The position numbers and the translations under genes were made by a program. The notes beneath the pieces were generated by a model that worked only from the letters and a program-made list of their open reading frames with translations, was not told where the DNA came from and searched no databases. This document shows, piece by piece, positions 61,935 through 64,000 of a DNA stretch of 64,000 nt; within the stretch, counting starts at the first letter, position 1; each line of letters begins with the position of its first letter. Origin of the DNA: Mesorhizobium tamadayense (GTDB lineage: Bacteria; Pseudomonadota; Alphaproteobacteria; Rhizobiales; Rhizobiaceae); assembly GCF_003863365.1 (NCBI RefSeq), contig NZ_RQXT01000024.1, positions 28,470 to 92,469 of the forward strand, given 5' to 3'.

Positions 61935-62656
61935 TGACCACCAAACCCCTCTCCGGCCCCGCGGCAATAGCCGCACTTCCGCGCGACCGGCTCATCGGCG
62001 AGTTCTCGCTGTGGTCGGCGGATCTCGCCAATATGGAGCGCGACCTGAAGCGCATCGAAGCCCATGCCGATCTGCATCACATCGACGTCGCTGACGCCCG
62101 CTTCACCCCGGGCTTCCTGTTCTTCCCCGACCTGGTGGCGCGCATCGCCAGGCTGACGGCCAAGCCGATCCACGTGCATCTGATGGTCGAAGCCGACATC
62201 GTCGAGGCGCAGACGCGCCAGTTCATCGAGGCCGGCGCCGATCTCGTCACCATCCATGCCGAGAATGGCGAGGCGGGCTTACGCGCAGTGAAGTTGGCGC
62301 GTGAGCTCGGCGCCGAGGCCGGCGTGGTACTGCGGCTGGAGACGCCGGTTGACGCGATCGAGCCGTTCCTGCCGGACGTCGCCTTCGTGACGCTTCTCGG
62401 CACCTCGATCGGCGTCAAGGGACAGGGCCTGTCCGAAAAAGCCTGTCCGCGCCTGATCGAGGCGCGCGCTCTGATCAGGAAGGCCGGCCGCGCGGCCGAC
62501 ATCCTGCTCGCCGCCGATGGCGGTATCCGCCACGAGACGGTGCCGCTGCTGCGCGCCGCCGGGGCCGACACGGTGGTGCTGGGCTCGCTCGCCTTCGGCG
62601 ATCCGGACCTCGCCCGACGCATTGCCTGGCTGCATGGGCTGAAGGCCGCCGCTTGA
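61934..62656 (+). CDS. Ribulose-phosphate 3-epimerase family protein
   Basis: A 240-residue beta/alpha barrel of the Rpe family: GEFSLWSADLANMERDLKRI, LHHIDVADARFTPGF (the HxDxxD metal region, with ADA in place of the usual MDG), PIHVHLMVE and a phosphate site ILLAADGGIRHETVP. It starts by overlap with the previous stop. The changes around the metal site and the operon context suggest a specialised epimerase rather than the housekeeping enzyme. Confidence 0.87.
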   Translation: MTTKPLSGPAAIAALPRDRLIGEFSLWSADLANMERDLKRIEAHADLHHIDVADARFTPGFLFFPDLVARIARLTAKPIHVHLMVEADIVEAQTRQFIEAGADLVTIHAENGEAGLRAVKLARELGAEAGVVLRLETPVDAIEPFLPDVAFVTLLGTSIGVKGQGLSEKACPRLIEARALIRKAGRAADILLAADGGIRHETVPLLRAAGADTVVLGSLAFGDPDLARRIAWLHGLKAAA

Positions 62657-63693
62657 TGAGCACGATCGCCCTTGCCTTCGACCTCGGCGGCACGGAGCTG
62701 CGCGGCGCGCTGGTCGAGCGCAGCGGCGACGTGGTCGCGCGCGTCTCGGCGCCGACGCTTGCCGGCGCCGGATCTGAAGCGGTGATCGGCCAGATCATCA
62801 CGCTGGCGGACAGGCTGCTCAAAGAACACCCGCAGTCAAAGGTCAGTGGCATCGGCATGTGCGCGCCGGGGCCGCTCGACCCCAAGGCAGGGATCGTCAT
62901 CGGGCCGCCGACGCTCGCCGGCTGGCACAATGTGCCGCTGATCGACATTCTCAGCCGGCAGTTCGGCCTGCCGGTGCGGCTGGAGAACGACGCCAATGCC
63001 GCGGCGCTCGGCGAATGGCGCTTCGGCGCCGGCCGCGGCTCCGGATCGCTGGTCTTCGTCACCGTGTCGACCGGCATCGGCGGCGGAGTGGTCGCCGACG
63101 GCCACATCTATCATGGAAGGCGCGGGCTCGCGGCCGAGATCGGCCACATGACGATCACCGGCGAGGGCGACCGCTGCTTCTGCGGCAATGTCGGCTGCTT
63201 CGAGGCGGTGGCCTCCGGCACAGCGCTCGGGCGCCAGGCGACCCGGCTCACCAGGTCCGGCGACGGCTCGATGCTCAGGCGCCTTTCCAATGACGGCGAC
63301 GTTTCCGCCCGCCATGTCATCGAGGCCGCGCGCACCGGCGACGCCAGCGCCCGCGACCTCGTCGAGACGGAAGCGCGGTGGCTCGGCATCGGCTTCACCA
63401 ATCTTCTGCATCTCTATTCGCCCGACCTGATCGTCATGGGCGGCGGCCTTGCCAACGGCTTCGACCTGCTGGCGCCTGGCATCAGGGCGACTGTGGAGGA
63501 GCGCGCCATGCAGGCCTATCGCGACGTGCCGATCGTGCCGGCGGAACTCGGCGATCGCGCCGGGCTGGTCGGCGCGGCAAGCCTGATCCTGTGGGAGGGC
63601 GAGCCGGGCACGGCGCTGGCGATGGTGCAGAACGAGGAGACCAAGGGCGGCGCCGGCGAAAAGCCCGGCGCCAGGGAGGCAAGCCATGGCTGA
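62656..63693 (+). CDS. ROK family sugar kinase
   Basis: A 345-residue ROK protein without a DNA-binding domain, hence a kinase: ATP site LAFDLGGTELRGALVERSGD, active-site LENDANAAALGEWRFG, VFVTVSTGIGGGVVADGHIY and the zinc motif GDRCFCGNVGCFEAVASG. It probably phosphorylates the sugar handled by the operon. The ATG at 62656 overlaps the previous stop. The C-terminal tail overlaps the start of the broken ATPase gene. Confidence 0.9.
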   Translation: MSTIALAFDLGGTELRGALVERSGDVVARVSAPTLAGAGSEAVIGQIITLADRLLKEHPQSKVSGIGMCAPGPLDPKAGIVIGPPTLAGWHNVPLIDILSRQFGLPVRLENDANAAALGEWRFGAGRGSGSLVFVTVSTGIGGGVVADGHIYHGRRGLAAEIGHMTITGEGDRCFCGNVGCFEAVASGTALGRQATRLTRSGDGSMLRRLSNDGDVSARHVIEAARTGDASARDLVETEARWLGIGFTNLLHLYSPDLIVMGGGLANGFDLLAPGIRATVEERAMQAYRDVPIVPAELGDRAGLVGAASLILWEGEPGTALAMVQNEETKGGAGEKPGAREASHG

Positions 63694-63893
63694 GCTTAAG
63701 CTGCGCGGCGTGCGCAAATCCTACGGGTCGGCGGAGGTCATCAAAGGCATCGACCTCGACGCCCGACGTCTCGGTTGTGGTGCAGGCCGAAGGCGGCGAC
63801 GCCACGCCACTGCATACGCCGGTCACCCTCGATATCGCGCCCTCCGCCTGCCATCTGTTCCGGCCGGAAAGGCCGGCGTTGGCGGCGCTGTAA
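63686..63893 (+). pseudogene. Sugar ABC transporter ATPase with a large internal deletion
   Basis: The ATG at 63686 begins MAELKLRGVRKSYGSAEVIK and GIDLD, the standard N-terminus of a MalK/UgpC-type ATPase. At about 63761 the sequence jumps: in another frame it reads PDVSVVVQAEGGDATPLHTP and ends CHLFRPERPALAAL at a stop at 63891-63893, matching the C-terminal end of the same protein type. Walker A, signature and Walker B are all missing, so roughly 290 residues have been lost and the join is out of frame. It was the last gene of the resident operon. Confidence 0.82.
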
Positions 63894-64000
63894 CGGGCCT
63901 GAGGGCCGAGATCATCGAACGGATGAAGGAGAGCGGAGGGAATTGAGGCCGCTTGTTTCCTGATCGCCGGTGGCCGGTGTGGCCTTGGCCTGAGGACGCG
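63894..64000. other. Right edge of window; no gene seen
   Basis: About 107 bp follow the broken ATPase. A short frame continues to 63946 but resembles nothing. The start of another gene is not visible before the edge. Confidence 0.5.

Overview
The window looks like a chromosomal or large-replicon segment of an alphaproteobacterium of the order Hyphomicrobiales, most probably Mesorhizobium or a close relative. The grounds are the high GC content, the density of ABC-transporter and catabolic operons with their own local regulators, several short palindromic intergenic repeats of the kind common in rhizobial genomes, and gene families typical of rhizobia (MoaF, Tm-1-like, FruE/TagK-type tagatose genes). 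I see no rRNA or tRNA gene, no CRISPR array, no transposase and no phage gene. The species assignment is inference.

Layout. 1-7.95 kb: the start of a class III aminotransferase, an IclR regulator, a FeaR-like AraC regulator, a TetR-controlled three-gene oxidoreductase/hydrolase operon with a doubled palindromic operator, and a divergent MDR/LysR pair. 7.96-14.6 kb: one minus-strand operon made of an SDR, MoaF, an NTF2-like protein and a complete branched-chain-type ABC transporter (binding protein, LivG, LivF, LivH, LivM). 14.7-16.5 kb: yceI and a membrane protein, bracketed by two identical 42-bp repeats. 16.6-24.8 kb: aldehyde dehydrogenase and GMC oxidoreductase facing a second aldehyde dehydrogenase, a frameshifted cytochrome P450 and an APC permease, followed by a second IclR that is a paralogue of the first and carries nearly the same promoter element. 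24.8-28.1 kb: Tm-1-like protein, HAD hydrolase and class III aminotransferase.

28.2-36.6 kb: the homoprotocatechuate (4-hydroxyphenylacetate) meta-cleavage cluster hpaA, hpaBC, hpaR, hpaFEDGH. Its operator/promoter is readable, and the aldolase gene hpaI is absent. 36.8-45.8 kb: an iron/2-oxoglutarate-type dioxygenase, a metINQ methionine transporter, an SDR, anmK, a GNAT acetyltransferase, an MFS/Lrp divergent pair and an EthD-like protein. 46-48.5 kb: tagatose-6-phosphate epimerase-like and tagatose kinase-like genes with a divergent LacI regulator. 49.6-63.9 kb: a sugar catabolic region.

The most interesting structure is in this last region. A compact operon (58.4-63.7 kb: two TIM-barrel epimerases, a Gfo/Idh dehydrogenase, an alpha/beta hydrolase, a ribulose-phosphate-epimerase homologue and a ROK kinase) carries the remains of its own sugar ABC transporter: a truncated first gene at 50.9 kb, the C-terminal tail of a permease at 58.2 kb and an internally deleted ATPase at 63.7 kb. 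Between the first two remnants lies an intact, self-contained module: a DeoR regulator, a class I aldolase, a PfkB kinase and a full sugar ABC transporter (51.0-58.2 kb). The simplest reading is that the module replaced the resident transporter. Whether it now feeds the downstream operon is an open question.

How the genes work together. Much of the first 36 kb looks like scavenging of amines, alcohols and aromatic compounds: import (Liv ABC, APC permease), deamination (class III aminotransferases), oxidation of alcohols and aldehydes (GMC, SDR, MDR, aldehyde dehydrogenases), and ring cleavage of homoprotocatechuate by Hpa enzymes toward central metabolism. The right half is sugar and polyol catabolism. 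Substrates named below are inferences from families, not demonstrated.
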